This document shows positions 1 to 6,374 of a stretch of DNA of 28,704 bases, piece after piece (the stretch's first letter is position 1; every line of letters begins with the position of its first letter). A program made the translations under genes and the position numbers. Source of the DNA: a virus; the IMG/VR virus record IMGVR_UViG_3300042458_000738, positions 1 through 28,704 of that record; one strand, given 5' to 3'. The notes under the pieces are model-generated. The model made no database searches, was not told where the DNA came from, and saw only the letters and a program-made list of their open reading frames with translations.

Positions 1-646
1 CCGCATCGGCGGCTTTCTCGCCCTCGACGATCAGCACGCCGGCGTCTGGGTTGGAGGCGAGTAGGTCGAGGCCGTAGAGCGGGCGCGGTTTCGCGAAGGA
101 CAGCCAGCGCCACTGCTCGCGGCCATCGGTGTGGCGCGCCCATGTCAGCGGCACCACCTGCTTCGCGCCGTCGGGCAGGTCGAAGCGGCAGACAGCACCG
201 AACAGGCAGCCAGTAGCGTCCCGGTATTCCCAGACGCCGGACGATGTACCATAGCGGTGGTGCTGGATCCGCTCGGGGAGTCGCGTGCCGAACGGCGCGG
301 TCGTCGGCATCCACTCGGCCGGGGCGGCAGGCTTGGGTGCTGCGGTCACGCCCTGCGACTCGATCCCGGTGCGGAACCGCTCGCCGATCTCAGCGGCGGC
401 GTCCTTCATGGAGCAGGACCGGATCGCAGCGAGCAGGGAGATCGGATCTGATCCTCCGGCGTCGGAGGAGAAGTCCTTCCATACGCCGGTGCGGGCGTTG
501 ACGCTGAGGGACCGGCCAGGCTCGCCTGAGAGGCTGCCGATCTTGAACTCGTGGCCCTCGCGGTGCCCGTGCGGGAACCATTCGTAGAGCAGGGATTCAA
601 GGGATGAGAGGGCGGCGGCGTTGATGGCCGCGAAGTCGATTTTCAT
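1..646 (-). CDS. Toprim primase-like replication protein, N-terminal part (cut by window edge)
   Basis: The gene begins with ATG at 646-644 and is still open at base 1; 215 codons are visible. Residues 48-65 read SVNARTGVWKDFSSDAGG, the pattern seen in N-terminal domains of phage primase/helicase proteins that lack the full CHC2 zinc finger. Residues 204-215 read VLIVEGEKAADA, the first Toprim motif with its metal-binding Glu, so the missing part should hold the rest of Toprim and possibly a helicase/ATPase. Such proteins make primers or act as primase-helicases at the phage fork. It closes the block containing helicase and VRR-NUC nuclease, which fits a replication role. The leader is ACCAACC-rich with no Shine-Dalgarno sequence. 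The Toprim assignment is quite sure; the exact subfamily is not. Confidence 0.8.
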   Translation of the reverse strand, partial: MKIDFAAINAAALSSLESLLYEWFPHGHREGHEFKIGSLSGEPGRSLSVNARTGVWKDFSSDAGGSDPISLLAAIRSCSMKDAAAEIGERFRTGIESQGVTAAPKPAAPAEWMPTTAPFGTRLPERIQHHRYGTSSGVWEYRDATGCLFGAVCRFDLPDGAKQVVPLTWARHTDGREQWRWLSFAKPRPLYGLDLLASNPDAGVLIVEGEKAADA

Positions 647-705
647 GGTTGGTTGGTGGTTGGTGCGGTTCGGATCTGTTGCAGTTGGGCGGGCGGGTGG
701 CAAGT

Positions 706-903
706 TCAATTCTGGTTTTCAGACTCGCCCGCATGGAATGCCTGGAGGGCGTCGCGGATCAGTTCGGCCTTGCGTTTGCACGATGTCAGGCAGACGCGGC
801 TTTGGTCGCGGGTGTCGCCGACTTCCCACTCGTGCCACTCTTGGAGCTTCACCAATGAGCCGAGAAGAGTGCCGGGTTCGGCGATAAAAAAACGGGGTTT
901 CAT
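706..903 (-). CDS. Small hypothetical phage protein
   Basis: 65 residues starting MKPRFFIAEPGTLLGS. I do not recognise a family. It is hydrophilic, with a Trp/Glu-rich centre (KLQEWHEWEVGD) and a Lys/Arg/Cys stretch (VCLTSCKRKAEL), and no membrane segment. The ATG overlaps the stop of the upstream gene by four bases (ATGA), so it is probably translationally coupled to it. It sits between small genes of the replication block and the primase-like gene. Existence is supported by tight packing and the preserved frame; function is unknown. Confidence 0.55.
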   Translation of the reverse strand: MKPRFFIAEPGTLLGSLVKLQEWHEWEVGDTRDQSRVCLTSCKRKAELIRDALQAFHAGESENQN

Positions 904-1097
904 GGTTGATTCTGAGTTTCGCCCTCGTCCCAGCCCGCCTCGTAGGCATACCAGCGGAGCGTCCGGGGTGGCTGGTCGTTGTCCCAGTGGCCCCTGCGGG
1001 CGTCGTCAAAGCCGGTCTGGAAGATCGACTCCAGCGCCTTCCAGTGCGGGCTGCGCCGGAGCTGTAGCAGGGTCGGCGGGATAGGTGGTTGTGGCAT
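900..1097 (-). CDS. Small hypothetical phage protein
   Basis: 65 residues starting MPQPPIPPTLLQLRRSP, soluble and aromatic-rich in the second half (RTLRWYAYEAGWDEGE). The pattern of an acidic segment with 'AYEAGWDEG' resembles short phage proteins of unknown role that end in such a Trp/Gly motif. It starts two bases after the TAA of the VRR-NUC gene (TAACCATG) and ends in an ATGA overlap with the next gene. No function can be assigned. Confidence 0.6.
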   Translation of the reverse strand: MPQPPIPPTLLQLRRSPHWKALESIFQTGFDDARRGHWDNDQPPRTLRWYAYEAGWDEGETQNQP

Positions 1098-1099
1098 GG

Positions 1100-1447
1100 T
1101 TAGAGCGGGCTGATGATCCCCAGCGCATCCTCCACCGATCGCGCCACGCCTGCAAGCCCGCCGTCGGCCCGGACCCGTGCGATGAAGTTGCGCTGCTGGT
1201 CGGTGGCCTTGCCCCGCTCACCCTTCACCTCGATGGCGAGGAAGATCGCGAGCTTCTGGCCGACCATGTCCGGCGTGACGGTCACGGATCGCCAGCCGAT
1301 CAGGTCGGACCCGCCGGGGTTGGCGACGCCGTAGCGGATGAGTCGGCCCTCGGCGTCCTTGAGCGCGCCGCAGTTGTTGCGGAAGAGCCGGACGCCGGGA
1401 GTCGAGAGGCCGAGCATGATGGCTCGCAGGCGGTTCATTTCGTTCAT
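1100..1447 (-). CDS. VRR-NUC domain nuclease
   Basis: 115 residues forming a compact single-domain PD-(D/E)XK nuclease of the VRR-NUC type. Visible motifs are PGGSD at 44-48 (Asp48), then IEVKGERGK with Glu73-x-Lys75, followed by QQ at 84-85 and a hydrophobic helix. These match the family's catalytic order D...ExK...Q. Known VRR-NUC proteins cut branched DNA or flaps; phage stand-alone versions usually sit beside SF2 helicases, as here. I place the start at the ATG whose first base is shared with the TGA of the upstream repeat protein (TGATG coupling); an in-frame extension further upstream is only an antisense-like reading inside that gene. A role in resolving or trimming replication/recombination intermediates is inferred. 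Confidence 0.85.
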   Translation of the reverse strand: MNEMNRLRAIMLGLSTPGVRLFRNNCGALKDAEGRLIRYGVANPGGSDLIGWRSVTVTPDMVGQKLAIFLAIEVKGERGKATDQQRNFIARVRADGGLAGVARSVEDALGIISPL

Positions 1448-1941
1448 CAGAAGAGGTCTGGTTGTGGAGTTGGTTGGGCGGGTTGTGGATCCTCGATCAC
1501 CGGCGGGTTCGCGATCTGCTCGCAGACCTCCATCGCGTAGCCGCTGAGTTCGTGGATGAGTTCGGCGAGGGTTTGGCCGGGGTGGGGTTGAAGGTTGGCG
1601 ATGGATTTGAAGACCGCGTTCCTGTTGTAGAGACTCGCCTGCCATGATTGGAATGATGATCCGTTTTCTCCGGCGAAGCGTTTTCGGCGTAGCCATCTCC
1701 GTTTCATCTCCGCATGATTCTCTTTGTTGGCTTCGCGCCATCGGCGTTGCTGCTCCGTCTGCTTCACCTTGTTGCCTTCGCGCCATCGGTGTAGCCGCTC
1801 CGTCTCCTGCTCCTTGTTGGCTTCTCTGTATCGGCGTTGTCGCTCCGCGTTCTTCTCCTTGTTGGCCTCCTTGTTGGCTTCCCAGTATCGGCGCTTTTGT
1901 TCACGCAGCCGCGCCCTCCTCTCCTCCGGTGTCATACTCAT
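1447..1941 (-). CDS. Helical 15-residue repeat protein (REANKE repeats)
   Basis: 164 residues. Residues ~1-75 are extremely charged and built from imperfect 15-residue repeats around the core RRWREANKE (variants RRYREANKE, RRWREGNK), predicted to form one long helix. The rest contains an ordinary-looking domain (QTLAELIHELSGYAMEVCEQIA) and a Pro/Gln-rich tail. The start is the ATG in the ATGA overlap with the helicase stop; an in-frame ATG 27 bases upstream lies inside the helicase gene. Comparable REAN(K/P)E repeats occur in phage proteins, some next to HNH nucleases, but no function is established that I can cite. Position between helicase and VRR-NUC suggests a DNA-binding or scaffolding partner; this is inference. 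Confidence 0.75.
   Translation of the reverse strand: MSMTPEERRARLREQKRRYWEANKEANKEKNAERQRRYREANKEQETERLHRWREGNKVKQTEQQRRWREANKENHAEMKRRWLRRKRFAGENGSSFQSWQASLYNRNAVFKSIANLQPHPGQTLAELIHELSGYAMEVCEQIANPPVIEDPQPAQPTPQPDLF
1724..1893 (-). repeat. Tandem 45-bp coding repeat
   Basis: The word ttgttgg/ttgttgc recurs on the plus strand at 1724, 1769, 1814 and 1859, exactly 45 bp apart, followed each time by a variant of cttcgcgccatcggcg. A further ttgttgg at 1871 marks a 12-bp internal duplication (EANKEANKEK). It encodes the 15-residue helical repeats of the protein that spans it. Confidence 0.85.
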
Positions 1942-3317
1942 CGCAGCACCCCCTTCCGCGAGTTCCACACGTGCTTCGCCCAGACATCCGGCGAGCGGTA
2001 GCCCCGCGCCCGTCCCAGCGCGATCAAGTCATCCAGCGTTTGCGCCGATCCCTGCTCCTGCCGTTTCTGGCGGGCGATCTCCTTCGGGTCGATCTGCACC
2101 AGCTCGCCCTCGGCCTGCTCGATCTCGCGCTCCTTCTTCGGATACTCGAACCCGCACTCCGGGCAGACCGGCGCTGGCGGGTGACAACAGTAGCACTCCC
2201 TGCACTGCCGCTGCTGGATCTCCTCCTCGTCGCTGGCCTTGCGCTTCTTCTTCTTCCGGCCCTCCAGCGTCCAGTCGCGGACATCCTCAGCGAACCCGTG
2301 GCGGGACAGGTTGCCTACGTGGTCGAGGATGATCGCCTTCGTCTTCCCCGGTGCCGGCCGCAGCACCCGACCGATCTGCTGGAGGTGCAGCCCCAGCGAC
2401 TTCGTCGGCCGGAGCAGGATCGCAGCGGTGACGAGCGGCAAGTCGAAGCCCTCGTTGATGATCTCGCAACTCGTCAGGACATGCAGGCGGCCGTCACCCA
2501 GAGCCCGCACGACTTCCCGGCGTGACTCGCGGTCCATCGTGCCGTCGATGGTCGCAGCCCTGTATCCCGCGGCGTTGAACTGCTCGGCGACGTGCTGGGC
2601 GTGCTTGACGGAGCAGCAGAACGCGACGGCCGGCGCTCCCCGGCAGATTCTTGAATAGTGCTCGACCGCGTCGCCGGTGATCGTCGGGCGGTCCATCTCG
2701 GCGGCGAGTTCGTCCTGGGCGAAGTCCCCGCCTCGGGTGCCGATGTGGGAAAGGTCAGCCACGATCGGCGGCGCGAAGTAGACCGGCGGTGCCAGGTGCC
2801 CGCCCTCGATCAGATCGGCGACTTCCGGCCCGCGGATCAGGTCGTCGAACACGTCCTTGAGGCCGCGCCCGTCGAGCCGCTGCGGCGTCGCTGTCACGCC
2901 GAGGACGCGGGCCTGCGAGTGATGGGCGATCACCTTTCGCCAACTTCCAGCCGTCGCGTGATGCGCCTCGTCGGCGATGATCAGCGCCGGCCGGAACGAG
3001 TCGAGACGCCGGACGTAGGTCTGCACCGATGCCACCTGCACGGGAAGCGATCGGTCAGGCGTGCGGCCCGCGGCGATGACGCCGTGATCGACACCGAACG
3101 CCCGGAGCGTCCGGCAGGTCTGGTCCACCAGCTCCTGCCTGTGGACGAGGATGACGACGCCGTTGCCCTTGGCTGCGGTCCCCTGCGCGATGTAGGAGAA
3201 CAGAACCGTCTTCCCGGATCCGGTCGGAGCAACGACGAGAGGCGACCGTTTGCCGGATCGGTAGGATCCGCGAACGCCATCGACCAGGTCGAGTTGGTAG
3301 TCTCGGAGGGTGATCAT
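1938..3317 (-). CDS. SF2 DEAD/DEAH-type DNA helicase with C-terminal zinc finger
   Basis: 459 residues. Helicase superfamily 2 motifs appear in order: Q-type N terminus (LRDYQLDLVDGV), Walker A APTGSGKT at 30-37, DEAH at 116-119, TAT at 142-144 and motif VI QQIGRVLR at 313-320. The layout matches the ResIII/DEXD family of phage helicases. A lysine run at ~354-360 is followed by a four-cysteine zinc finger (Cys372, Cys375, Cys385, Cys388, with extra Cys377/378). The enzyme should use ATP to unwind or remodel DNA at forks or recombination intermediates. It overlaps its neighbours by ATGA on both sides and shares a transcript with VRR-NUC and primase-like genes, so a replication/repair role is likely. 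The family call is firm; the substrate is not known. Confidence 0.93.
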   Translation of the reverse strand: MITLRDYQLDLVDGVRGSYRSGKRSPLVVAPTGSGKTVLFSYIAQGTAAKGNGVVILVHRQELVDQTCRTLRAFGVDHGVIAAGRTPDRSLPVQVASVQTYVRRLDSFRPALIIADEAHHATAGSWRKVIAHHSQARVLGVTATPQRLDGRGLKDVFDDLIRGPEVADLIEGGHLAPPVYFAPPIVADLSHIGTRGGDFAQDELAAEMDRPTITGDAVEHYSRICRGAPAVAFCCSVKHAQHVAEQFNAAGYRAATIDGTMDRESRREVVRALGDGRLHVLTSCEIINEGFDLPLVTAAILLRPTKSLGLHLQQIGRVLRPAPGKTKAIILDHVGNLSRHGFAEDVRDWTLEGRKKKKRKASDEEEIQQRQCRECYCCHPPAPVCPECGFEYPKKEREIEQAEGELVQIDPKEIARQKRQEQGSAQTLDDLIALGRARGYRSPDVWAKHVWNSRKGVLR

Positions 3318-3574
3318 GTGTGGTCTCCGCTGAGGTGGTAGTTGCCTCGCTCTTGCCCGAGGATCTTGTCGAAGCCGGACACGAACCCGAGGTCTTGCAT
3401 CCTTGGATCGCTCGGCAGGCGTTGGCCGACCGCGTCGATCTCGCGCGCCTGCTCCAAGGTGTGCTTGGGATACTTCCGCAGCAGGTGCCGGTCGTCCTCG
3501 CTGAGTCCCGGCGCACGGTCGCGGAGCAGCCGGGCAGCGGCCTGCTTGGCGAGTTTCATTTCGCGGTCAGTCAT
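3314..3574 (-). CDS. Hypothetical phage protein upstream of helicase
   Basis: 86 residues starting MTDREMKLAKQAAARLLRDR, mostly helical and charged in the first half and Gly/aromatic in the second (GFVSGFDKILGQERGNYH). No family recognised. The start codon overlaps the stop of the helix-turn-helix gene (ATGA), and its stop overlaps the helicase start (ATGA), so all three are probably translated in a coupled way. No zinc-binding or catalytic pattern is visible. Confidence 0.6.
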   Translation of the reverse strand: MTDREMKLAKQAAARLLRDRAPGLSEDDRHLLRKYPKHTLEQAREIDAVGQRLPSDPRMQDLGFVSGFDKILGQERGNYHLSGDHT

Positions 3575-3750
3575 GGCTTCTCAATGCTGAGGATGATGCT
3601 GCGGATCCGGGAAAGGCTCGCAGCCCGCGGCTGGAACTTGCCCGTCTTCCAGCGCCAGAACGTGGCGCGGTTGACGCCGGCGAGGATAAGGACGCCGGCG
3701 ATGGTGTGGCCCGCGGCCTTGGCCCGGGATTCGATTTCGGTGGTTGTCAT
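3571..3750 (-). CDS. Small helix-turn-helix DNA-binding protein
   Basis: 59 residues starting MTTTEIESRAKAAGHTIAG. Residues ~14-45 look like a Cro/excisionase-type helix-turn-helix: TIAGVLILAGVNRATFWRWK is a helix, turn, and recognition helix with a basic Trp-rich end, the pattern common in short XRE-like phage regulators. The ATG is preceded by ATCCAACC and no Shine-Dalgarno sequence. It overlaps the next gene by ATGA and the upstream membrane-protein gene by the same arrangement. It is one of the few candidate transcription regulators in the window; target sites could be the repeated promoters, which is speculation. Confidence 0.7.
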   Translation of the reverse strand: MTTTEIESRAKAAGHTIAGVLILAGVNRATFWRWKTGKFQPRAASLSRIRSIILSIEKP

Positions 3751-3866
3751 GGTTGGATGAGGTGAGCAGGCCCGCGGACATCAGCTTCGCCGGGTCCGGG
3801 GTTGAGGTGGTTGATGATGGTGACGGCGGCGTAGAAGGCGGCGGCGAGGATGAGGAGTCGGGTCAT
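3747..3866 (-). CDS. Tiny single-pass membrane protein
   Basis: 39 residues starting MTRLLILAAAFYAAVTIINH. Residues 4-18 are a hydrophobic stretch long enough for one membrane helix, followed by a short polar Pro/Gly-rich tail. There is no lipobox. The start overlaps the preceding stop and its own stop overlaps the next ATG. Small phage membrane proteins of this kind can be inhibitors of host functions or superinfection factors, but nothing here shows which. The call as a real gene rests on the exact overlaps on both sides and sensible composition. Confidence 0.5.
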   Translation of the reverse strand: MTRLLILAAAFYAAVTIINHLNPGPGEADVRGPAHLIQP

Positions 3867-4009
3867 GGCTTTGGCAGGTTGCGGAGTTCAAGCCGGGCAG
3901 CCACGGCCTTCTCGATGTGCCATCGGCGCGCGTTGGGTTTACCCATGCGGCGGGCGTGGCGGGCGAGCGCCAAGCGGTCGCGCATCTCAGAGTGCAGGTC
4001 GGTGGTCAT
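3863..4009 (-). CDS. Small basic hypothetical protein
   Basis: 48 residues starting MTTDLHSEMRDRLALARHAR, strongly basic (many Arg/His) and helical, without membrane segments. No family recognised. It begins three bases after the TGA of the upstream gene (TGACCATG) and ends overlapping the next start. Likely a small nucleic-acid- or protein-binding factor given its charge, but that is inference only. Confidence 0.5.
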   Translation of the reverse strand: MTTDLHSEMRDRLALARHARRMGKPNARRWHIEKAVAARLELRNLPKP

Positions 4010-4011
4010 GG

Positions 4012-4275
4012 TCAGGCGAGGATTGCGGCAACAACGCGGTCAAAACGCTCCAGAGCGTCGTCACCGGCTGGCATGGATGCGATCTTGGCGAGGATCGGCA
4101 GCGCTTTGGCTTGATCGGCAAGGACCGTCTTGTGCTCGGCGGTCATCATGTGGGCCAGCGACTGGAGCATCCCGGCGGCGGCAGCTTGCTCGGCGGTCAT
4201 TCCGGCGCGGGCGGCCATGGCATCAAACTTGGCTTTTCCGTCGAGTCCGAAAATCAGTTGGGCGATGGTGGTCAT
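4012..4275 (-). CDS. Hypothetical phage protein, first gene of block 3
   Basis: 87 residues starting MTTIAQLIFGLDGKAKFDAM. It is Ala-rich and helical, with a Met-rich centre (GMLQSLAHMMTAEHK). No known family is recognised. As the first gene behind promoter A it should be among the most strongly expressed of the block, which ends with helicase and primase-like genes. The leader carries three ACCAACC-type repeats and no Shine-Dalgarno sequence. Function unknown. Confidence 0.6.
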   Translation of the reverse strand: MTTIAQLIFGLDGKAKFDAMAARAGMTAEQAAAAGMLQSLAHMMTAEHKTVLADQAKALPILAKIASMPAGDDALERFDRVVAAILA

Positions 4276-4311
4276 GGTTTGTTGGTTGGTTGGTGGTTGG
4301 TGTCGGTTGAC
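4276..4311 (-). promoter_or_regulatory. ACCAACC-rich 5' leader of block 3
   Basis: Between the predicted transcription start and ATG the RNA reads, in part, ACCAACCACCAACCAACC followed by AACAAACC and the ATG. It has no purine-rich Shine-Dalgarno sequence and almost no self-pairing potential. Nearly the same leader precedes the genes starting at 646, 6258 and 8234. Confidence 0.6.
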
Positions 4312-4317
4312 GGCGTG

Positions 4318-4345
4318 AAACTAGCCCCCTGTCGCACAAGTGCAA
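4318..4345 (-). promoter_or_regulatory. Promoter A (block 3)
   Basis: Minus-strand TTGCAC at 4345-4340 and TAGTTT at 4323-4318 are separated by 16 bp. The -35 box is inside TATTGTTGCACTT, which is shared with the junctions at 6322 and 8313 at the same spacing. It follows a terminator directly and precedes a gene start by about 40 bp, the expected geometry for a promoter. Confidence 0.7.
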
Positions 4346-4347
4346 CA

Positions 4348-4385
4348 ATAAAAAGCCCGCCCGCGAAAATAATCCACGGACGGGC
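4348..4385 (-). terminator. Rho-independent terminator ending block 2
   Basis: On the minus strand an 11-bp stem GCCCGTCCGTG / CGCGGGCGGGC (two G-U pairs) with an AT-rich loop is followed by TTTTTATT. It lies 22 bases after the stop of the winged-helix gene, and its T tract leads straight into the -35 box of promoter A. Confidence 0.85.
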
Positions 4386-4407
4386 GAACCGGCGACGAAC
4401 ACGACCG

Positions 4408-4701
4408 CTAGGGCGGCGGGTTGTCAGGGGTGTTGGCTAGAGAATCCACCCGCCGCAGCCCCTCCGCAGTCAGCCGCCAGAACGGCCAGCCGTTGCGGTT
4501 CTCCTCGGGTCGGACGAGTCCTTTGCTCTTGAGGACAGCCACGACGGCCATCGGATCTTTCGAGCAGTGGTCGAGCGCGGCCTTGATGTCGGGCGACTGC
4601 GCCTTGCCGTCCATCCCGGCGATGACTCCGAGGGCGATGGCCTCCCGTGCCCCGACGCCGGCAGCAGCGAGCATCTTTCCAGCGTTAATCAGTGCCTGCA
4701 T
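4408..4701 (-). CDS. Winged-helix-like small regulator
   Basis: 97 residues from the ATG at 4701 (MQALINAGKMLAAAGVGARE). The second half resembles a MarR/PadR-like winged helix: a helix (IKAALDHCSKDPMAVVAVLK), the turn SKGLVRPEENRNG and a wing (WPFWRLTAEGLRRV). The final LTAEGLRRV is typical for the last strand and helix of such folds. The start overlaps the upstream membrane-protein gene by 13 bp. It is the last gene before the terminator, so it may regulate the block. DNA binding is inferred from the fold pattern only. Confidence 0.65.
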   Translation of the reverse strand: MQALINAGKMLAAAGVGAREAIALGVIAGMDGKAQSPDIKAALDHCSKDPMAVVAVLKSKGLVRPEENRNGWPFWRLTAEGLRRVDSLANTPDNPPP

Positions 4702-4904
4702 CGGTTGGAGCGGTTGAGGTGGTGCCGGCGGTCGGAGTATTCCGCCGCGGCGAGGTTGAGTGCCTGCACGCCTATGCAGGCAAATGCCAGCGAAGGCCAT
4801 GACGGCCCGGTGAGGATTGCCCCGGAGATGAGGATGATCCCGCAGCTGAGGAATAGGCGGGCGAGCATTAAGCAGTTGCGGGCGCGTAGTTGGTGGTAGT
4901 TCAT
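4689..4904 (-). CDS. Small membrane protein with two predicted helices
   Basis: 71 residues starting MNYHQLRARNCLMLARLF. Two hydrophobic segments (about residues 13-32, LARLFLSCGIILISGAIL, and 35-52, WPSLAFACIGVQALNLAA) are separated by a short turn; the C terminus is Arg/His-rich. There is no lipoprotein signal. It starts four bases behind a terminator-like hairpin with a T tract, which should reduce its expression relative to the upstream gene. Function unknown; a second holin or an inner-membrane host-modifier are possibilities. Confidence 0.5.
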   Translation of the reverse strand: MNYHQLRARNCLMLARLFLSCGIILISGAILTGPSWPSLAFACIGVQALNLAAAEYSDRRHHLNRSNRCRH

Positions 4905-4907
4905 GGG

Positions 4908-4936
4908 TAAAAAGCGGGAGGGATCGGACCTCCCGC
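4908..4936 (-). terminator. Terminator-like hairpin placed just before a start codon
   Basis: The minus strand reads GCGGGAGG, loop TCCGATC, CCTCCCGC, then TTTTTA and ACCC before the ATG at 4904. This is a strong rho-independent terminator by stem and T tract, yet it lies between two genes of one block with no promoter visible after it, so it probably acts as an attenuator. Confidence 0.75.
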
Positions 4937-4947
4937 GGGGTTGGTGG

Positions 4948-5829
4948 TTATCGTTTGACCTTCAGGTTCTGGAACACCCGGAGCCCTGCGACATCCGGCA
5001 GCTTTCCGTTGCGCTCGAAGCTCTTCTTCAGCGCCGCCAGAACATCAGCCCGCTTCGGTTCGATCCGGCAGAGCTGCGGGAATTTCGCCACGAACGCGAG
5101 GATGTCCTCGACATCGAAGTCGATCTCTTCCCGCACGCCGGCAGGCGCCGGTGCTGCGACGGCCTCCGCTGCGGCGATCCGTGCGGCCCCCTCCCGCTCC
5201 CGTGCTGCGGCTGCGTCAGCTTCAGCCTGGCGACGGGCGGCTTCGGCCCGTGCCTCGGCCTCCCGCTGCGCTGCCAGTGCCTTCTCCTGCGCCTCGCGGG
5301 CTGCTCGTTGTCCATCCTCCGACTGCGCGGCCTCGGCCTTCAGGCGGGCGATCTCGGCCTCATGCGCGGCCCGTTCCGCGGCCTGCCGTTCCCGCTCGAT
5401 CCGGGCGGCCTCCCGCTGCGCTGCCATCTCGGCCTCGTGGCGCTCGCGCTCGACCCGTTGGCGCTCCTGCTCTGCCGCGAGTTCGGCCTCACGCTTGATG
5501 CGCTGCTGCTCGCGGGCGTATTCCGTCACCAGTCCGGACAGGCGGGCCTCCTCGGCGATGACCTCGGCCACGAAGTCGGCGGCGATCCCGTCGATCCGTT
5601 TACCCAGGTCGATGACCGGTGCTTTGACCTGCTTGCGGCTCGACTCGACCGCGGTGCGAACGCTGGCAAGGGATCGGAGCCGGGACTGTGCGATGTCGCA
5701 AGAGTCGGCGTCAGTGACCGCCACGACGGCGCGGGCGGCGTTGATGATTGTGGCCTTCTGCTTCTCAGCTTCGGGCGTGATGGCGATCTGATAGCCATCT
5801 CCGAGGATGGCGAGTGCGTTGGTGCTCAT
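4948..5829 (-). CDS. Coiled-coil protein of the RecT-neighbour (DUF1351-like) type
   Basis: 293 residues. Residues ~1-110 form a globular N-terminal part (MSTNALAILGDGYQIAITPE), residues ~110-220 are an uninterrupted Ala/Glu/Arg helix (repeats like EAEMAAQREAARIERERQ), and ~235-290 are a second small domain (EEIDFDVEDILAFVAKFP). This plan, a conserved head, long coiled coil and short tail next to recT, is that of phage DUF1351-type proteins thought to assist recombination or replication; the exact role is not established. The start overlaps the upstream gene (ATGA) and is preceded by ATCCAACC. Family call is by architecture and context, so moderate. Confidence 0.65.
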   Translation of the reverse strand: MSTNALAILGDGYQIAITPEAEKQKATIINAARAVVAVTDADSCDIAQSRLRSLASVRTAVESSRKQVKAPVIDLGKRIDGIAADFVAEVIAEEARLSGLVTEYAREQQRIKREAELAAEQERQRVERERHEAEMAAQREAARIERERQAAERAAHEAEIARLKAEAAQSEDGQRAAREAQEKALAAQREAEARAEAARRQAEADAAAAREREGAARIAAAEAVAAPAPAGVREEIDFDVEDILAFVAKFPQLCRIEPKRADVLAALKKSFERNGKLPDVAGLRVFQNLKVKR

Positions 5830-6035
5830 GGTTGGATAGGCTTGCCGTTGATGTCACAGTTGATGCCGGGGATGGGATGCTGGTTGCTGGTCGCCAGCGG
5901 CAGCTCGGGGTGGCCGGCGAATGGATCGGGTTTAGCGGCGGCTTCTGCGATCCGCTCGGCGCGGTCAATGGCTTCGCAGAATCGGGCGAGCAAGGCGTCG
6001 ACCTGCTCGATCAGTTGTTTCAGTTCTCGGTTCAT
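5826..6035 (-). CDS. Small hypothetical protein
   Basis: 69 residues starting MNRELKQLIEQVDALLARFC. The first ~35 residues are one amphipathic helix with heptad-like leucines; the second half is Pro-rich and probably unstructured. It ends in an ATGA overlap with the coiled-coil gene, suggesting the two proteins are made together and may interact. No family recognised. Confidence 0.55.
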   Translation of the reverse strand: MNRELKQLIEQVDALLARFCEAIDRAERIAEAAAKPDPFAGHPELPLATSNQHPIPGINCDINGKPIQP

Positions 6036-6081
6036 GGTTGGTATTGTTCCGCGTGTAGGATGCGCGGCCCCCGTTGGAGAT

Positions 6082-6258
6082 TTAGCGGCGGGTCCGTTTG
6101 ATCCACCAGTGTTCGCCGTTTTTGATTTCAGTGACCATTGTCTTGGCGGTTTGGAAGCTCAACCCGCGACTCCGAAGAAAGCGGATTGCAGGGATGGTAT
6201 CGCCATTTCTGGCAGCGAGGATTTCGAGGACTTCGGTCACTGATGCTTCAAGTGTCAT
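6082..6258 (-). CDS. Small basic protein, possible helix-turn-helix, first gene of block 2
   Basis: 58 residues starting MTLEASVTEVLEILAARNG and ending with a basic aromatic tail (HWWIKRTRR). The central part (TIPAIRFLRSRGLSFQTAKT) has the helix, turn, helix spacing of small DNA-binding proteins, though not a clear family match. It is the first gene behind promoter B and has the leader ACCAACCGACCAAGACC before ATG. Its position makes a regulatory role plausible, but this is inference. Confidence 0.6.
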   Translation of the reverse strand: MTLEASVTEVLEILAARNGDTIPAIRFLRSRGLSFQTAKTMVTEIKNGEHWWIKRTRR

Positions 6259-6294
6259 GGTCTTGGTCGGTTGGTGGTGTCGGTTGACGTGCGA

Positions 6295-6322
6295 ACCCTA
6301 TCCGATGCGGCCCGGAGTGCAA
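6295..6322 (-). promoter_or_regulatory. Promoter B (block 2)
   Basis: Minus-strand TTGCAC at 6322-6317 and TAGGGT at 6300-6295 with a 16-bp spacer. The upstream context TTTTTTATTGTTGCACT matches promoter A. Downstream, GTCAACCGACACCA is also shared with the leader behind promoter A. Confidence 0.7.
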
Positions 6323-6325
6323 CAA

Positions 6326-6366
6326 TAAAAAACCCGCCCCGGCAAAATAAATTCACCGGGGCGGGT
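6326..6366 (-). terminator. Rho-independent terminator ending block 1
   Basis: Perfect 11-bp stem ACCCGCCCCGG / CCGGGGCGGGT on the minus strand with a 13-base AT-rich loop, followed by TTTTTATT that joins the -35 region of promoter B. It starts eight bases after the recT stop. Confidence 0.9.
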
Positions 6367-6374
6367 GGCGAGTA

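Noticed and set aside
4903-6243. 446-codon open frame on the plus strand
   Set aside because: It runs antisense to the coiled-coil protein, two small genes and a terminator. Its composition (Leu/Gly/Arg/Cys-rich) is what the GC-rich complement of an Ala/Glu/Arg helix gives. No leader or domain is visible.
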